Assembly: GCF_029266855.1 (NCBI RefSeq)
Contig: NZ_JAQSWB010000008.1
Coordinates: forward strand, 1-64,000
Direction of reading: 5' to 3'
From: Fluviicola sp.
Lineage (GTDB): Bacteria > Bacteroidota > Bacteroidia > Flavobacteriales_D > Crocinitomicaceae
DNA length: 64,000 nucleotides
In this document: in pieces, positions 8,863 to 18,085 of the stretch
Layout of the letters: every line of letters starts with the position of its first letter
Numbering within the stretch: the stretch's first letter is position 1
Position numbers and translations under genes: made by a program
Notes under the pieces: model-generated
What the model was told of the DNA's origin: nothing
Seen by the model: only the letters and a program-made list of their open reading frames with translations
Database searches by the model: none

Positions 8863-11079
8863 ATGCGGCCTTTTGTTCTTTTTCTACTTTTCGTTTTTTT
8901 TTCATGGAGCCATTCTTTTGCAAACAAACATGATTTTATCATTCACCCGAATAAAAGCATAGAAGTCTATCTTCAAGACACCCTGTCAAAAGATTTGAAC
9001 AATGCTTTTGAGCTTCTGAGCCGTTACATAGGACAAATGAATAACGCGGAATTAAAAAGAACAATCAAAACCAGATCGACAACTCTCATTTACCTAAAAC
9101 AAAACAAAAAACTCCATCCTGACGGATTCAAGATCACCATTCGTGAAAATAAGATGACAATTGAAGGTGGAATAAGAAAAGGAACCACTTATGCTGCAGT
9201 TCACCTGTTGGAAACATTGGGCGTTAAGCAATTTACGCCTGGTGGCTGCCAATATCCTCATGTGGAAGAGATCCGGATTTCATGCGGAATCCTAACAGAC
9301 CAGCCCGCAAATGATGTCCGGATTATCAATCTTTATTATCCGGAAGATCCAGAATACAGGGACTGGATGCGGCTTAATACGATTGAAGAGATCTACCCAA
9401 GAGGATATTTCGTACACACTTTTCACCGCCTGCTTCCCTGGGAAACATACTTTTCAGGTCATCCCGAATACTTTGCACTAGTCAATGGAAAGAGGAGCAT
9501 TGATCAGGTCTGCCCAAGTAATCCGGAGGTAAAAAAGATCATTTCACAAAAACTGCGGGAAGAAATGAGCAAACAAACTGATAAACAGAAATGGTCCGTG
9601 AGTCAAAACGACAATTTTACCTATTGTCAGTGTGACAAATGCAAAAGCATCATTGCAGAAGAAGGAAGCCCGGCAGGACCAATCATTCGTTTAGTCAACG
9701 ATATTGCAAAACAATTCCCCGACAAAATCATTTCTACCCTTGCTTACCAATACAGCCGGAAAGCCCCTTTAAAAGTAAAACCACGAAAGAATGTGGAAGT
9801 CATGCTTTGCACGATCGAATTACACCGTCATGCTCCTATTGAAACAAACCCGGAATGTACAGATTTCAAAAAGGACATAGAAGACTGGGGAAAAATCAGT
9901 TCCAATATTTTCCTTTGGGATTACACCATAAATTTCAACCACAGCATTTCACCCTTTCCCAATCTGCATGTTCTGCAGCCGAATATTCAATTTTTCACCA
10001 AAAACCATGTGAATGCTTTGTTTGAACAATCCAACAGCACGATCGGGTATGAATTTTCAGAGCTAAAGACATACCTGCTTTCAAAATTGATGTGGGACCC
10101 AAACCTGGATTTTGAATATGAGAAACAAAAATTTCTTCATGCAACTTATGGAACAGCTTATCCATATATTTCGCAGTACATTGACGCATTGAAAAAAAAC
10201 CTGAAGGAAACCAGCAGTAAACTCTGGATTTACGAGCATCCGGTGGTACACCAAAACGGATTATTCTCCGAAGAACACATGAAGGAATACAAGTGGTTTT
10301 TCGACATGGCGGAGCAAGCTGCTTCAAAATCAAAAGTCCCGGGGACGTTGGAACAAGTTCAACTGGCCCGTTTACCGCTCCAATATGCAGAAATGGAAAT
10401 TGCTGCAAACAACATGTTCTCGGAGCGTGGATGGTATTTGATTTCAGATGGAAAAGCCGTTCCAAACTATAATCTACGAAAAACACTCGACCTATTTGAG
10501 CAAACCTGCCACCAAAATCAGGTGCCCACGATCAATGAATCTGAATTAAGTCCTAAAAACTATATTCGCTCCCTGCGAAAAATGATTGATGTGAATATTG
10601 AGGGAAACCTGGCTTTTGGAAAGAAAATAAGTTCCTCCTCCCCACCCGACAAAAAATACCAGGACGGAGATCTATCTTATCTAAGCAATGGGGTGAACGG
10701 AGCAAGCGATTATAGCATCCATTGGCTGGGGTGGTTTGGAAACGATACCGAACTAATCTTAGACCTGGATACCTTAACGAAGGCAAAGAATATTTCCATC
10801 CATTCGCTTTGGAATGGGAAAAGCTGGATCCTGCACCCATCGGAAGTTTCGTGCAGTATTTCTATTGACGGAAAAACCTATTTCCCTATCGGTACCATTC
10901 GAGTAGATGGAGAACAACAGAAGGAAGATCCAATCCGCAATTACCTGTTTCAAACAGACGGCAACACCTATCGTTATGTAAAAATCAATGTAAAAGGAAC
11001 CGGAAAGTTATTCAACTGGCATCCCTCAGCGGGAGAACCTTCCTGGTTTTTCCTTGATGAAATAACAGTAAAAGATTAA
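8863..11079 (+). CDS. Secreted DUF4838 domain protein with C-terminal discoidin-like domain
   Basis: Exported 738-residue protein with signal peptide (1-20, SFANK). Residues about 25-125 look like the N-terminal alpha/beta domain shared with GH67 alpha-glucuronidases and GH20-like enzymes (GGIRKGTTYAAVHLLETLGV). The central region (about 135-420) matches DUF4838, with WSVSQNDNFTYCQCDKC and FLWDYTINFNH. The last about 140 residues form an F5/8 type C (discoidin)-like carbohydrate-binding domain. DUF4838 proteins are presumed glycan-active but I know of no assigned reaction. There is no T9SS sorting domain, so it is probably periplasmic or secreted by another route. Monocistronic; the convergent neighbour's stop is 9 bp away. 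Confidence 0.82.
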   Translation: MRPFVLFLLFVFFSWSHSFANKHDFIIHPNKSIEVYLQDTLSKDLNNAFELLSRYIGQMNNAELKRTIKTRSTTLIYLKQNKKLHPDGFKITIRENKMTIEGGIRKGTTYAAVHLLETLGVKQFTPGGCQYPHVEEIRISCGILTDQPANDVRIINLYYPEDPEYRDWMRLNTIEEIYPRGYFVHTFHRLLPWETYFSGHPEYFALVNGKRSIDQVCPSNPEVKKIISQKLREEMSKQTDKQKWSVSQNDNFTYCQCDKCKSIIAEEGSPAGPIIRLVNDIAKQFPDKIISTLAYQYSRKAPLKVKPRKNVEVMLCTIELHRHAPIETNPECTDFKKDIEDWGKISSNIFLWDYTINFNHSISPFPNLHVLQPNIQFFTKNHVNALFEQSNSTIGYEFSELKTYLLSKLMWDPNLDFEYEKQKFLHATYGTAYPYISQYIDALKKNLKETSSKLWIYEHPVVHQNGLFSEEHMKEYKWFFDMAEQAASKSKVPGTLEQVQLARLPLQYAEMEIAANNMFSERGWYLISDGKAVPNYNLRKTLDLFEQTCHQNQVPTINESELSPKNYIRSLRKMIDVNIEGNLAFGKKISSSSPPDKKYQDGDLSYLSNGVNGASDYSIHWLGWFGNDTELILDLDTLTKAKNISIHSLWNGKSWILHPSEVSCSISIDGKTYFPIGTIRVDGEQQKEDPIRNYLFQTDGNTYRYVKINVKGTGKLFNWHPSAGEPSWFFLDEITVKD

Positions 11080-11088
11080 ACTTCGACT

Positions 11089-12186
11089 TTAGAATCTCAC
11101 AAGAGCACTATATCCTGTCAACCCCAAAGATTGCGTCATTACTCCTCCGATGAAAACAGAATCATTGACAAAAGACAAAGAACCGGCCAGGCGGTAACTG
11201 TTTACACTTTGCGGATGATTTTTCAAATTCATGTATGTCAAGCGTTTTTTATTGCTTCCGTCAGCATCCATTATCCACCAATCTGCACCCTGAAGCTGTC
11301 CCGGGAAAATATCACATCCGGCCCCGGTCATATAAACAATTTTTTGTCCGTTTGGTGTATAAGTGGGTGCCTGTGAAAAGCTTTCCTCTGTTAGTTTAGT
11401 GGTATTTCCGCTTGCCAGGTCGATGCGGTAAATCGGAGTTGCAACCAGGTTATGAGATTCAAAGGTACTGTAGATCAAAATAGCTGTTTTTGCGGGATTA
11501 ATACTTTCTACTTCGCCGCCTGCAAGCTCTCCTCCGGGCTGGTAAGTTCGAATATTTGAAAAAACAGGATTGGGATTCCAACTCACATCTGCAACCTTGA
11601 ATACATAAGCTCCGGCAGCCAGATTTAAATCCAAAAATACAGGTGCCTGAATGCGTTCCGTCCATGCAAACATGGTTCCATCGGTTGAAATAGCTCCATG
11701 AATAATTCCATGATCGTAATCATTCGGGAAATTGGTCATTTGCCATGCCTGGCTTCCATCGCGTTTAATAATCCAAAGATCCGTATAAGCACCGTAGCCC
11801 GGAATTGCATCTTCCGGAGTGCGTGTATGCCCGCTTTCTGCAGCATAAGCTGTTTTTTCAATGTAGCAGTATAAATACTGTCCGGTCGGATCCCATTCTT
11901 CTGCCCATTGATGCCTGTCTGAAGCCCAGCCAGGGTAAGTCAGTTGTGTCTCTCCCGTTCCGTCGTAATTCGATATATAGATCTTGTATGTTCCGTCTCC
12001 ATCGGGTTTATTGTATGCGATACTATTGGTAGCCTCATTGTAAATAACCCCCATTGCATCTTCCTTGAAAACTTCCATGGAAGCATACGTTGACCCATCG
12101 TTATCCGGATCAAGCGGCTTCTTTTTGCAGGAACTTAAAGTGAGACCTATCAGGAAGAAAGGGAAAAGAGCAAGCTTCATAATCAA
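11089..12186 (-). CDS. TolB-like beta-propeller lipoprotein
   Basis: Predicted lipoprotein of 365 residues, with N-terminal lipobox TLSSC (Cys20) followed by KKK. The body contains repeated PD40/WD40-like strands (NKPDGDGTYKIYISNYDGTGETQLT, WIIKRDGSQAWQMTN, WWIMDADGSNKKRLT), the six-bladed propeller of TolB-type proteins. These usually mediate protein or oligopeptide contacts in the periplasm. No Tol-Pal genes are adjacent, so a TolB role in the Tol system is not supported. A second ATG at 12180 is possible. A TATATTCG promoter-like box (12199-12206) lies 13 bp upstream of the start and an AATTACGAATT word at 12213. Confidence 0.75.
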   Translation of the reverse strand: MIMKLALFPFFLIGLTLSSCKKKPLDPDNDGSTYASMEVFKEDAMGVIYNEATNSIAYNKPDGDGTYKIYISNYDGTGETQLTYPGWASDRHQWAEEWDPTGQYLYCYIEKTAYAAESGHTRTPEDAIPGYGAYTDLWIIKRDGSQAWQMTNFPNDYDHGIIHGAISTDGTMFAWTERIQAPVFLDLNLAAGAYVFKVADVSWNPNPVFSNIRTYQPGGELAGGEVESINPAKTAILIYSTFESHNLVATPIYRIDLASGNTTKLTEESFSQAPTYTPNGQKIVYMTGAGCDIFPGQLQGADWWIMDADGSNKKRLTYMNLKNHPQSVNSYRLAGSLSFVNDSVFIGGVMTQSLGLTGYSALVRF

Positions 12187-12212
12187 TTAGTTATTGAGCG
12201 AATATATCTAAT

Positions 12213-12239
12213 AATTACGAATTGGGCAATACGGAGTTA
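12213..12239. repeat. AATTACGAATT-word repeat, copy 1
   Basis: AATTACGAATT (12213-12223) followed by GGGCAATACGG. It is a diverged copy of the element seen at 33788, 36346 and 36937, placed 27 bp upstream of the start codon at 12186. Confidence 0.4.
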
Positions 12240-12247
12240 CCAGGAAA

Positions 12248-12263
12248 TCCCGAATGGTCGGGA
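12248..12263. other. Small hairpin in the 12.2-12.5 kb intergenic gap
   Basis: TCCCGA, loop ATGG, TCGGGA: a perfect 6-bp stem without a T-run. The rest of the 281-bp gap (12187-12467) shows no gene; it lies between the permease stop and the TolB-like start. Confidence 0.3.
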
Positions 12264-12467
12264 CAAGTTGTTAAGAATTCATACAAGTATATTTCGTTCT
12301 GCGAACTTCGTAAATTGAAAACTACTTCGCTCTTTGAGTTTCGAAGTTTGAAATGTGGGGTATCTATGCTTTATAGTCGCTTTATCCATGCTTGATCCAT
12401 ACAATACCTATACCCAAGCTTCGAGCATCTTAGGTTGTTCTCAATCTTTATGCGAATCCTATCGAAA

Positions 12468-14567
12468 TCAGGCGGTTTTTTGACCGAGCTTTGAGTTCTT
12501 TCTGCTGTAGATAAAATAAATGATCAAACCGACACACAACCAGATTACAAATGCGATCCAGTTTCTAAGTTCGATCTGACTCATCATATACAGGCAGGAA
12601 AGTAATCCGAGCAGAGGAATCAGGGATAAATTCTTCCGGATCGTTACCACTGTAATAAACAGGGTAAACAAGATAAAGATCCAGGTCGGGATTTTATGTG
12701 CAAAATGAGAGAAACCGCTGTTATACAATCTTTTTCCCGAAACACCGATTGGTTTCAAAGCATCATCAATAGCAATTTCGGGACCCTGAGCGTAATATTT
12801 TTCAAGATCCGAATCCATCAGTTTGAAGCCTTTTTCATCGTATCCTTCCAGGAAACGAATCAATCGATCTTTTGTTTTTTGGTCCAGCTGAGCAACCGTT
12901 TCCGCTTTTGACCGGCTTTTAATTCCTTTCAGGGAAGTTTCCAAATCAATTTTTGATGCCTGCTCGAAATAAGCCAGCAAATCAGATCCCACACGCTCCA
13001 GACCAACTTTATCGACCAACTCAATATTTTCTTTCAGCTGAGCGGATTCCTTTTCAGTTAAATCTACGATCAGATCTTTGGTTTCTTTTAATTCAGATTT
13101 GTTAGCGAGGAATCCCATCAATTCGTTTTTGTACTCTGTAAATCCAAGGATAAGACCTCCGATAACCAGGAAAGGAAGCACATATTTCCCATTGACATAA
13201 GGAGTCCTGAATTTACCTCTTGGGATATCCGTTCTATTCTGAAGAATCAAGACCCCACCGCACACCAAAACAAAAGCAAACAAGGTTCCGATACTGCAGA
13301 GATCCGTAACCATTGTTAAATTCATGAACAATGCCGGTACCGCCACAACAAAACCTACTACTATTGTTGCAAAAGAAGGTGTTTTGTATTTCGGATGCAC
13401 CTTTGAGAATTTTTTCGGCAGCAATCCGTCTCTACTCATAGACATCCAGATACGCGGCTGTCCCATTTGAAAAACCAATAAGACCGAAGCCATAGCAATT
13501 ACGGCAGAAACGGCGATAATTCCCGACATCCATTTCAGGTCTATTTCCCGGAAAACAAAGGCCAGCGGATCACCCACCGCCAATACTTTATAATTTACCA
13601 AACCGGTAAGGATCAAAGAAATAATCACATACAAAACAGTACAAATAATGATCGCCCACATCATTCCGCGCGGAAGATCCCTCTGCGGGTTCTCGCATTC
13701 CTCCGCGGTTGTCGATATGGCATCAAATCCGATATAAGCAAAGAAAACAGCCGAAACACCTTTTAAGATTCCCGAAACACCATTTGGTGCAAAGGGACTC
13801 CAGTTATCCGTATCGACATAGAAAATTCCGACGGCGATAACCAGGAGAATAATTGCCAGTTTAATGACTACCATGACGTTGCTGGCATTACGGCTTTCTT
13901 TCATTCCACGGTAAACCAGCCAGGTAATCAGTACAATAATGAACAAAGCCGGCAAATCGAAAATAATGTGAAAGTTGAAAATAGTTGGCGCTGTCTCCCA
14001 CGCTGTATGAGCAGCCTGCAAGCCGGAATCCAGGTTTGCAAAATCCTTTCCACCCCGAATAAGTGCTTCGGCTTCAGTATACCCGTTATGGGCCGTCAGG
14101 TAATCCGTTTGGATCCATTGCGGGAGGTGAATATTCAGACCTTCCAGCATTCCGGTAAAGTAATCACTCCAACTGATCGCCACTGTAATATTCCCAATGG
14201 CATATTCCATGATAAGTGCCCAGCCGATAACCCATGCGATGATCTCACCGAAAGCCACGTAAGAATAGGTATAAGCAGAACCTGCTACCGGAACCATCGA
14301 TGCAAATTCAGCATAAGCGAAAGCAGCAAATCCGCATGCAACAGCAGTGAAAATAAACAGAAAAATAACCGCCGGTCCGCCGTTGGAACTCGCTTCACCG
14401 ATCGTGGAGAAAATACCCGCACCAATGATTGCAGCTATTCCAAAAGCCGCCAGGTCGCGCACTTTTAAATGTTTTCCCAGAGACTCATGCCCGTCGGACT
14501 GACCTTCTTGGGTTGATGCCAGAATATCCTGAACAGTTTTTTTTCGGAAGAGGGAATTTTGTTTCAT
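12468..14567 (-). CDS. APC-superfamily amino-acid permease with extra soluble insertions
   Basis: Inner-membrane cationic/broad amino-acid transporter, 699 residues from the ATG at 14567. The frame extends upstream to a TTG at 14588, but that codon lies inside the promoter box. The N-terminus carries the APC signature GIAAIIGAGIFSTIGE (TM1) and the VPVAGSAYTYSYVAFGE segment, with IGFDAISTTAEECENPQRDLPRG further on, as in CAT/YfnA-type permeases. Two hydrophilic stretches are unusual. One is a roughly 60-residue loop between early TM segments (TDYLTAHNGYTEAEALI and onward). The other is a Lys/Glu-rich segment of about 150 residues (about 490-640) between TM helices near the C-terminus, before the last three helices. 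Their function is unknown. Monocistronic. Confidence 0.88.
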   Translation of the reverse strand: MKQNSLFRKKTVQDILASTQEGQSDGHESLGKHLKVRDLAAFGIAAIIGAGIFSTIGEASSNGGPAVIFLFIFTAVACGFAAFAYAEFASMVPVAGSAYTYSYVAFGEIIAWVIGWALIMEYAIGNITVAISWSDYFTGMLEGLNIHLPQWIQTDYLTAHNGYTEAEALIRGGKDFANLDSGLQAAHTAWETAPTIFNFHIIFDLPALFIIVLITWLVYRGMKESRNASNVMVVIKLAIILLVIAVGIFYVDTDNWSPFAPNGVSGILKGVSAVFFAYIGFDAISTTAEECENPQRDLPRGMMWAIIICTVLYVIISLILTGLVNYKVLAVGDPLAFVFREIDLKWMSGIIAVSAVIAMASVLLVFQMGQPRIWMSMSRDGLLPKKFSKVHPKYKTPSFATIVVGFVVAVPALFMNLTMVTDLCSIGTLFAFVLVCGGVLILQNRTDIPRGKFRTPYVNGKYVLPFLVIGGLILGFTEYKNELMGFLANKSELKETKDLIVDLTEKESAQLKENIELVDKVGLERVGSDLLAYFEQASKIDLETSLKGIKSRSKAETVAQLDQKTKDRLIRFLEGYDEKGFKLMDSDLEKYYAQGPEIAIDDALKPIGVSGKRLYNSGFSHFAHKIPTWIFILFTLFITVVTIRKNLSLIPLLGLLSCLYMMSQIELRNWIAFVIWLCVGLIIYFIYSRKNSKLGQKTA

Positions 14568-14585
14568 AGTATTTCGCAAGGGAGG

Positions 14586-14593
14586 CAAAAATA
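14586..14593 (-). promoter_or_regulatory. -7 promoter box of the permease gene (TATTTTTG)
   Basis: Perfect TANNTTTG on the minus strand, 18 bp before the ATG at 14567. It overlaps the alternative TTG start and so argues against that start. Confidence 0.5.
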
Positions 14594-14843
14594 AGAAAAA
14601 GCGTCAGCTTTTGATATTGGCAAACGTTAGTGCAGCCATTATTTGTTTAAAAAGTATATAAATCCTCAGATTTACCACCAAACTAAAGCTTTGCTTTTGG
14701 AGACGAGAAAATTTGCGGACCATAGATATTCGGACCGGGCTGAGTCGATTACCAATTCCTGGGAGGAACTATTTTCTTCCATAATACGGATGGGGTAAAC
14801 ACATAAATATCATTCTCATAAGCGGATATTTTAAGGGATTCAT

Positions 14844-14851
14844 TACTTTTG
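14844..14851 (+). promoter_or_regulatory. -7 promoter box of the M48 peptidase operon (TACTTTTG)
   Basis: Perfect TANNTTTG match, 25 bp before the ATG at 14877. The rest of the roughly 280-bp divergent gap (14594-14843) shows no gene or clear element. Confidence 0.5.
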
Positions 14852-14876
14852 CCCACACTTACCTAAAAAACTGGTT

Positions 14877-17078
14877 ATGTTTAAAACAACATTCATTCTA
14901 ACTTGCCTAATATCGATCACTCTTTCCAGTGGATTATCAGCACAAGTAAAAACGGATTTCGATCATTATAAAACACTTGCTTCCACCGGATCAATCCCTG
15001 AAGATTTCAGCATGTCTACTTATGAAAAAGTGGATCGAGATGTAAAAATAGACCGTCCCGAACTGGCTGTTTCATTAAGAAAACGATTCTATACCGGAAT
15101 CCATTCTGCTATTGACGGAATTCTTCAGTCCGAAGTATGTGTATTCGGCGACCCGCTTTCTCTTTATGTAAAAGATATTGCTAAGAATCTTTTAAAAGAT
15201 GACCGTGAGACCTACAAAGAACTGCGGTTTTACACCTTAAAATCAAACGAAACAAACGCCTTCTCTACAGACCAGGGAATCATATTTGTGACAACCGGGC
15301 TGATCTCCCAAGTGAGTTCAGAGGCTCAGCTTGCTTATGTACTTGCCCACGAGATTGCACATTACAAAAGAAAACACGTTTTGGAGCGCTTCAAGCAAAA
15401 GACCGTTTTAAAGAACGCGAACTATTACGAGCTAAGCACTTACAGCAAGGAGCGTGAGCTTGAAGCCGATTCAGATGCTATTGAATTGTACAAAAATGCA
15501 GGATATGAAGAAGCCTTGATCGAGCCAACGTTTGATGTTCTGATGTATTCATACCTTCCCTTTGATGAAGTACGGATTCCAGAAACCTTCTTCAATTCGA
15601 AGGCATTTTACGTACCGGCTTTTAAATTTCCGAAAGAAACATTTGCCATTACAGCCGAAGAAGATTATAACGACAGCAAGAGTTCACACCCCAACATTTC
15701 GAAAAGAAAAAAACAAGTTCTTGAAGTACTTGAAAAAGGAAGCGGCTGGAAAGGAACTGCTAATATCCTGGGAGCAGAACGCTTCAACGAAATGAGAACC
15801 ATCGCACGTTTCGAGTCAGTAAGAAACAGCATTTTGGCATTGGATCTTACAAATGCCTTATACTCTATTTTCATTTTAGAGAAAGAATTTCCGAATTCAC
15901 AGTATTTGACTTCCATGAAGGCTAAAACCTGGTTAGCCCTGGCACAAACGAAATCTGCTTCGGTATCAAAACCATTCGAATCCAAAATTCATAAAGAAGG
16001 AGAAATTGCTTCCCTGCACGCAATGCTTAAGAAAATGGATAAATTAGAACTTTCATCCATTGCTCTTCGCCAGATCTATGATATCCGTGAAGTTAATTCT
16101 TCAGACCCGGAAATCCAGGCTATTTATGACAGAATGGTTGAAACAGCTGCAAACACCAAACAATTTTCGCTGGAATCATTCTCCAAATACGACTATCATC
16201 AAGCCGTACAACGCAACAAAACTTACAATGATTCGATAGCTAAAATCCCTGCAGACAGTCTGACTAAAATCGAAACCAGCAAGACAGAATCCAAATACGA
16301 CAAGATCAAGAAAAAACGATCCGCGGACGGTAATATTGATGCCCAGGTATTTGACTCCACAGCCTATTACTTATATGGAATGACAGACATCATGTCGGAC
16401 AGCAGCTTTGTCAGATCATTCAAATCTGCACACAGTAAATCCCTGAATACAGAAGAAGCCAAGGAAAATAAATCCAAATTGATTCCTGCTATTCCCGACT
16501 TAAAAACGAAAAGTATTGCTCTTGTAGAACCAGATATTGAAATCGCGGAATCATCCAACAAAACGATCAAGGTATCAGAATCGATCAAGAAGAATTCGAC
16601 AGAACTGATCCTCCAGGAAGCAGCAGCGAACGGATATAATATAAGCACCGACAATGCACCCAACAGTCTGAATATTGAAGGAATCAACGCGTTTATGTAT
16701 CTAAAATCAGCCTTGAGACAAAATGAAGGTTACTCCAAAGTGAATTTCTTCCCGATTGACTATACAGAACTTCAAAACATGTCGAAAAAATACAGTTCCG
16801 ATGTGATCATGATCCCACTTGTTTTTTACATCGACAACAAGAAAAGCAACCCGATGGAAATTGCGAGACCTGTTTTGGGTACGTGGTATGTTCCACCAAT
16901 GGCTTTCATTCTACTTACCGGGAAATTACTGGACGCCCAAAAAACTTTCATCAATTTTATCGGTGTCGATTTAAAAAACGGCCATGCAGACTCTTCAGGC
17001 GAATACCTGATTAGCGGAAAACCATCTAAAATTCTATTGGGATCCAAGTACTACGAAATTTTTAAATCAACTAACTAA
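14877..17078 (+). CDS. Secreted M48-family metalloprotease with long C-terminal region
   Basis: Exported zinc metallopeptidase of 733 residues; signal peptide 1-22 (GLSAQ). The catalytic HEIAH lies at residues 158-162 in AYVLAHEIAHYKRKH, and the third zinc ligand is in ERELEADSDAIELYKNAGY (about 195-213), as in M48 (Oma1/BepA/YcaL-like) enzymes. Typical single-domain M48 proteins are 250-300 residues; here about 430 further residues follow. These include a region resembling helical repeats, a Lys/Ser-rich linker (about 470-550) and a C-terminal alpha/beta segment (NGYNISTDNAPNSLN). BepA-like relatives act on outer-membrane protein assembly. The barrel gene 9 bp downstream fits such a role, but that is inference. 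Confidence 0.85.
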   Translation: MFKTTFILTCLISITLSSGLSAQVKTDFDHYKTLASTGSIPEDFSMSTYEKVDRDVKIDRPELAVSLRKRFYTGIHSAIDGILQSEVCVFGDPLSLYVKDIAKNLLKDDRETYKELRFYTLKSNETNAFSTDQGIIFVTTGLISQVSSEAQLAYVLAHEIAHYKRKHVLERFKQKTVLKNANYYELSTYSKERELEADSDAIELYKNAGYEEALIEPTFDVLMYSYLPFDEVRIPETFFNSKAFYVPAFKFPKETFAITAEEDYNDSKSSHPNISKRKKQVLEVLEKGSGWKGTANILGAERFNEMRTIARFESVRNSILALDLTNALYSIFILEKEFPNSQYLTSMKAKTWLALAQTKSASVSKPFESKIHKEGEIASLHAMLKKMDKLELSSIALRQIYDIREVNSSDPEIQAIYDRMVETAANTKQFSLESFSKYDYHQAVQRNKTYNDSIAKIPADSLTKIETSKTESKYDKIKKKRSADGNIDAQVFDSTAYYLYGMTDIMSDSSFVRSFKSAHSKSLNTEEAKENKSKLIPAIPDLKTKSIALVEPDIEIAESSNKTIKVSESIKKNSTELILQEAAANGYNISTDNAPNSLNIEGINAFMYLKSALRQNEGYSKVNFFPIDYTELQNMSKKYSSDVIMIPLVFYIDNKKSNPMEIARPVLGTWYVPPMAFILLTGKLLDAQKTFINFIGVDLKNGHADSSGEYLISGKPSKILLGSKYYEIFKSTN

Positions 17079-17087
17079 AAAATAATC

Positions 17088-17960
17088 ATGTTAAGAATCA
17101 TATTCATTTTACTTGCAGTGACTATAGGATCTGCAAATTCTTTCGGTCAAACGAAGGGAACATCCGGTACTAAAAAGAAGGACCAAACAACCGGATTTTA
17201 CGGAAAGCGTTTTACACTTCAACTGGGAGCAGGTATAAACCACAATACCGTACTGAAACTGGCCAGTAACACGGAGCGACAATTAAGAAACCAGGCATAT
17301 TACAAGAAGTACAGGGAACAGATCAGTTCGGATCAGTTCAATTACAGTTTCTATGGAAATTTAGGAATCGTTTTGAAAGAACGCATCGCACTATCTGTAG
17401 ACTTCAATTATTACATGGGAAATATTTTTCTTCAAAACATCGGAAGAAAGGATGTTATTGATGAATGGGGGAATTATTATACCATCCAGGGATATGACAG
17501 CCGTGTAAAGTACAATACCATTCGGATCATGCCTCGAATAGAAATCGGATCAAGAGGTTCAAATATGCCAACAGGACTAGTGAGTGTTTTGGGTCTTGGA
17601 ATTGAACTTTCCAAATTAAAATCAGGAACCTATAAATCCATCTATCCCTACAATACTTACAATTATGAAGATACTACCCTAATTAGTGATCAAAATTTCA
17701 AGTTCGATGATGAGTTTTCATTCAACCTGACACTCCTTTACGGTTTGGAATACCGTTTACCGATATCCAAAAACATTGCATGGAATTTCGGAGGGTATGT
17801 TCACCTGAATCTCCCTATCCAGGAAATCATTTCGGAAGGAATTTTTGATATGTCCTATATGGGGATGAATAATTACGAAGAAGAGCACAAGCTCCAGTTA
17901 TCACGCTATCGTTTGCAAAACTTCTTCAGTCTGAGAACCGGTTTGGTTATTATGTTGTGA
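17088..17960 (+). CDS. Predicted outer-membrane beta-barrel protein
   Basis: Protein of 290 residues with a signal peptide (1-20, NSFGQ) and alternating hydrophobic/polar strands rich in aromatic ends (FTLQLGAGINHNT, YSFYGNLGIVLKERIALSVDFNYYMG, FGGYVHLNLP). It ends in an aromatic-rich strand (FFSLRTGLVIML). This is the pattern of an 8-10-stranded outer-membrane barrel (PorT/OMP_b-brl type). I recognise no specific family. It starts 9 bp after the M48 peptidase stop and is clearly in its operon, so it may be a substrate, anchor or partner of the protease. About 125 bp without features separate it from the next gene. Confidence 0.65.
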   Translation: MLRIIFILLAVTIGSANSFGQTKGTSGTKKKDQTTGFYGKRFTLQLGAGINHNTVLKLASNTERQLRNQAYYKKYREQISSDQFNYSFYGNLGIVLKERIALSVDFNYYMGNIFLQNIGRKDVIDEWGNYYTIQGYDSRVKYNTIRIMPRIEIGSRGSNMPTGLVSVLGLGIELSKLKSGTYKSIYPYNTYNYEDTTLISDQNFKFDDEFSFNLTLLYGLEYRLPISKNIAWNFGGYVHLNLPIQEIISEGIFDMSYMGMNNYEEEHKLQLSRYRLQNFFSLRTGLVIML

Positions 17961-18085
17961 TCAAGGAAAACTAATTTTCCAACCTTTTTGTTAAAAAAGT
18001 ATTAAAATAAGCAACAAACGTTACCATTCAAATAAAAATGGAATCGATAACCTTGTAAAATTGTAATTTAGAAAAAAAATAAACT

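Noticed and set aside
8700-8942. 80-codon minus-strand frame upstream of ffh
   Set aside because: Composed of the AT-rich word repeat and antisense of the DUF4838 signal peptide; no coding character.
9995-10486. 163-codon frame antisense to the DUF4838 gene
   Set aside because: Full overlap with a well-supported gene on the other strand; low-complexity antisense of coding DNA.
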